The translations under genes were made by a program, and so were the position numbers. A stretch of 7,854 nucleotides of DNA, from positions 1-7,854 of the forward strand of contig CAZKLS010000116.1 of assembly GCA_964553405.1 (NCBI GenBank). Direction: 5' to 3'. This DNA is from DATIRA01 sp964553405 (GTDB lineage: Bacteria > Pseudomonadota > Gammaproteobacteria > Steroidobacterales > Steroidobacteraceae). Of this stretch, positions 6,698 through 7,854 are shown piece after piece; the first letter of the stretch is position 1, and the number at the start of each line of letters is the position of its first letter. The notes below the pieces were generated by a model, which was given only the letters and a program-made list of their open reading frames with translations, did no database searches and was not told the origin of the DNA.

Positions 6698-7854
6698 CTA
6701 GCGCTCTGCGCCAGCAGCCATACCTGGCGCCGCGTCGTCGAAGAGCGTCTGGGCCAGCCGGCGCTGCTCCGCCAGATGATCTTCAATCGAGCCGGCCGCG
6801 AGCGGCACGCCGACCGGTACATGGGTCTCGCCTTCCAGGCGCAGCATCTCGCGCAGCATCAGCTCGCCGAGCTCGGCCTTGTAGTGCGCGGGTTCCCAGA
6901 ACCAGTGGAGCGTGGCCTGCCTGTCTCCAGGCGGCGGCGGATCCTCGGTCGTGTAGTCGTTCAGCAGGCTGAAGTCCCACAGCACCTCAGCCCCTTCCGC
7001 AACGGCGAGCGCCAGCAGTCGTCGCTTCCAGTCCTCGAAGAGCGGCCACAGTCCCGCCTTCCAGACGGTCTCGAGGTAGTCCGCGTGATACGGGTTGATG
7101 AACAGGATCACCGGTATATCCGCCTTGCGTGCCAGTCGCAGAAACTCTTCGACGGCCCGAAAATCCGCCGAGGATCCACAATGGCCGCCGGCGATGCTCC
7201 AGGTCTTATCCAGCAGCCGTGACTCCATTTCGGCATTCTTCTGCGCGAACAGCACGTGCTGGCCCTCGGCGCGGATGATGGGACCGTAATCACTGGCCGG
7301 ATTGAAGCCGAGACGGGTGCGGGTGCCGGAGCCTTGCCGCGGCTGGGCAACAATGGTCGCCATCGAATCGACCAGCGCCTGCGTGGACAGGATCGACACG
7401 GCAAAGTCCTTCAGACGCTGCACGCGCCAGCCGTCCGTGGGCTGCATCGACTCGTTGACCCGGAGCCGCGCCTCCCAGTCCTCGGGCACTGGCGGCCATC
7501 GACACGGGTCTCGCGGACTGTCGGAGCGGATCAGGAAATCAGCGAAGTCCAGACCCCAGACGACTAGTTTGGCCTGGCCAACGGACAGGATGTCCTGGCC
7601 GTAGCGCATGACCATGTACACGCTCGCGCCCGGGATCGCGGCGTTGTAGACCGGTCTGCGGTTCGACGGCCAGGCCGCCGACTCCGGATCGATCCCCATC
7701 TCCGGCCGGGAATTCCCGAGCACCAGCGTCACCGGCTTCGCGCGCTCGCCCTGCACAGCCTTCACGATCCGGGTCCGCGTGGTCGCCGCCGGCTTGATGA
7801 CGTTGAATCCGGAAATCTCACGGGTACCACGCAGCCCGTACGGATCGACAGCGA
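6698..7854 (-). CDS. SGNH-hydrolase-like protein, partial (5' end outside the window)
   Basis: The frame is open to the window edge, so only the C-terminal 385 residues are seen. An internal GTG at 7765 could be mistaken for the start, but family-like sequence (DPYGLRG, then GFNVIKP) continues upstream of it. Landmarks are LVLGNSRPEMGIDP (Ser codon at 7709-7711; a GxSR-type nucleophile block), YNAAIPGAS, the strand LVVWGLDFADF, VILFINPYHADY, and near the end FWEPAHYKAELGELM (His codon at 6884-6886), which would supply the histidine of an SGNH-type site. The third-from-His residue is Glu where I would expect Asp. I recognise the pattern as an uncharacterised family, often seen near surface polysaccharide genes and usually with an N-terminal membrane anchor, but neither can be checked here. 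Function is unknown; acyl or acetyl ester transfer/hydrolysis on a glycan is a guess. It converges on purU with a 12-base gap. Confidence 0.8.
   Translation of the reverse strand, partial: AVDPYGLRGTREISGFNVIKPAATTRTRIVKAVQGERAKPVTLVLGNSRPEMGIDPESAAWPSNRRPVYNAAIPGASVYMVMRYGQDILSVGQAKLVVWGLDFADFLIRSDSPRDPCRWPPVPEDWEARLRVNESMQPTDGWRVQRLKDFAVSILSTQALVDSMATIVAQPRQGSGTRTRLGFNPASDYGPIIRAEGQHVLFAQKNAEMESRLLDKTWSIAGGHCGSSADFRAVEEFLRLARKADIPVILFINPYHADYLETVWKAGLWPLFEDWKRRLLALAVAEGAEVLWDFSLLNDYTTEDPPPPGDRQATLHWFWEPAHYKAELGELMLREMLRLEGETHVPVGVPLAAGSIEDHLAEQRRLAQTLFDDAAPGMAAGAER

Noticed and set aside
6708..6730. Inverted repeat GCGCCAG/CTGGCGC with a 9-base loop, 22 bases past the purU stop
   Set aside because: The 7-bp stem lies inside the coding end of the convergent gene and has no T-rich run after it, so it is not convincing as a terminator for purU.

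Overview
The window is a compact, strongly GC-rich bacterial chromosomal segment. Gene content (a large PAS/GAF/GGDEF/EAL protein, PurU, a YbdK-type ligase) and a textbook CRP-type operator point to a proteobacterium, most likely a high-GC gammaproteobacterium. Ectothiorhodospiraceae/Chromatiales-like or Xanthomonadales-like lineages would fit, but this is an inference from style, not a match to a known genome. No RNA gene, insertion sequence, phage gene or CRISPR array is visible.

Layout. Positions 1-75 hold two near-identical 26-base units and a GC-rich hairpin of the dispersed intergenic type. From 76 to 2033, on the minus strand, lie two overlapping genes in one operon. The upstream gene encodes an N-formylglutamate amidohydrolase-family enzyme. 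The downstream gene encodes a GCS2/YbdK-family carboxylate-amine ligase that starts inside the end of the first. Positions 2034-2253 form a divergent control region. On the plus strand, 2254-5814 encodes a 1186-residue soluble c-di-GMP enzyme (PAS-PAS-GAF-PAS-PAS-GGDEF-EAL), followed after 7 bases by purU (5822-6685), encoding formyltetrahydrofolate deformylase. Converging from the right edge on the minus strand is the 3' part of a gene for an SGNH-hydrolase-like protein. It ends 12 bases from purU, and its 5' end lies outside the window.

How it may work together. The control region carries a perfect TGTGA-N6-TCACA operator centred at 2090.5. A TAACAT hexamer at 2120-2125 places that centre at -41.5 for rightward transcription, the classical class II CRP geometry. 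On the other strand a TACAAT hexamer lies 27 bases before the amidohydrolase start, and the operator covers its -35 region. The simplest reading is one CRP/Vfr/Clp-like regulator that activates the c-di-GMP gene and purU while interfering with the amidohydrolase-ligase operon. This is inferred from sequence geometry only.

No wholly new system stands out. The items most worth a second look are the divergent operator, the 24-codon leader ORF whose stop overlaps a candidate start of the c-di-GMP gene, the tight linkage of that gene to purU, and the uncharacterised SGNH-like protein at the right edge.
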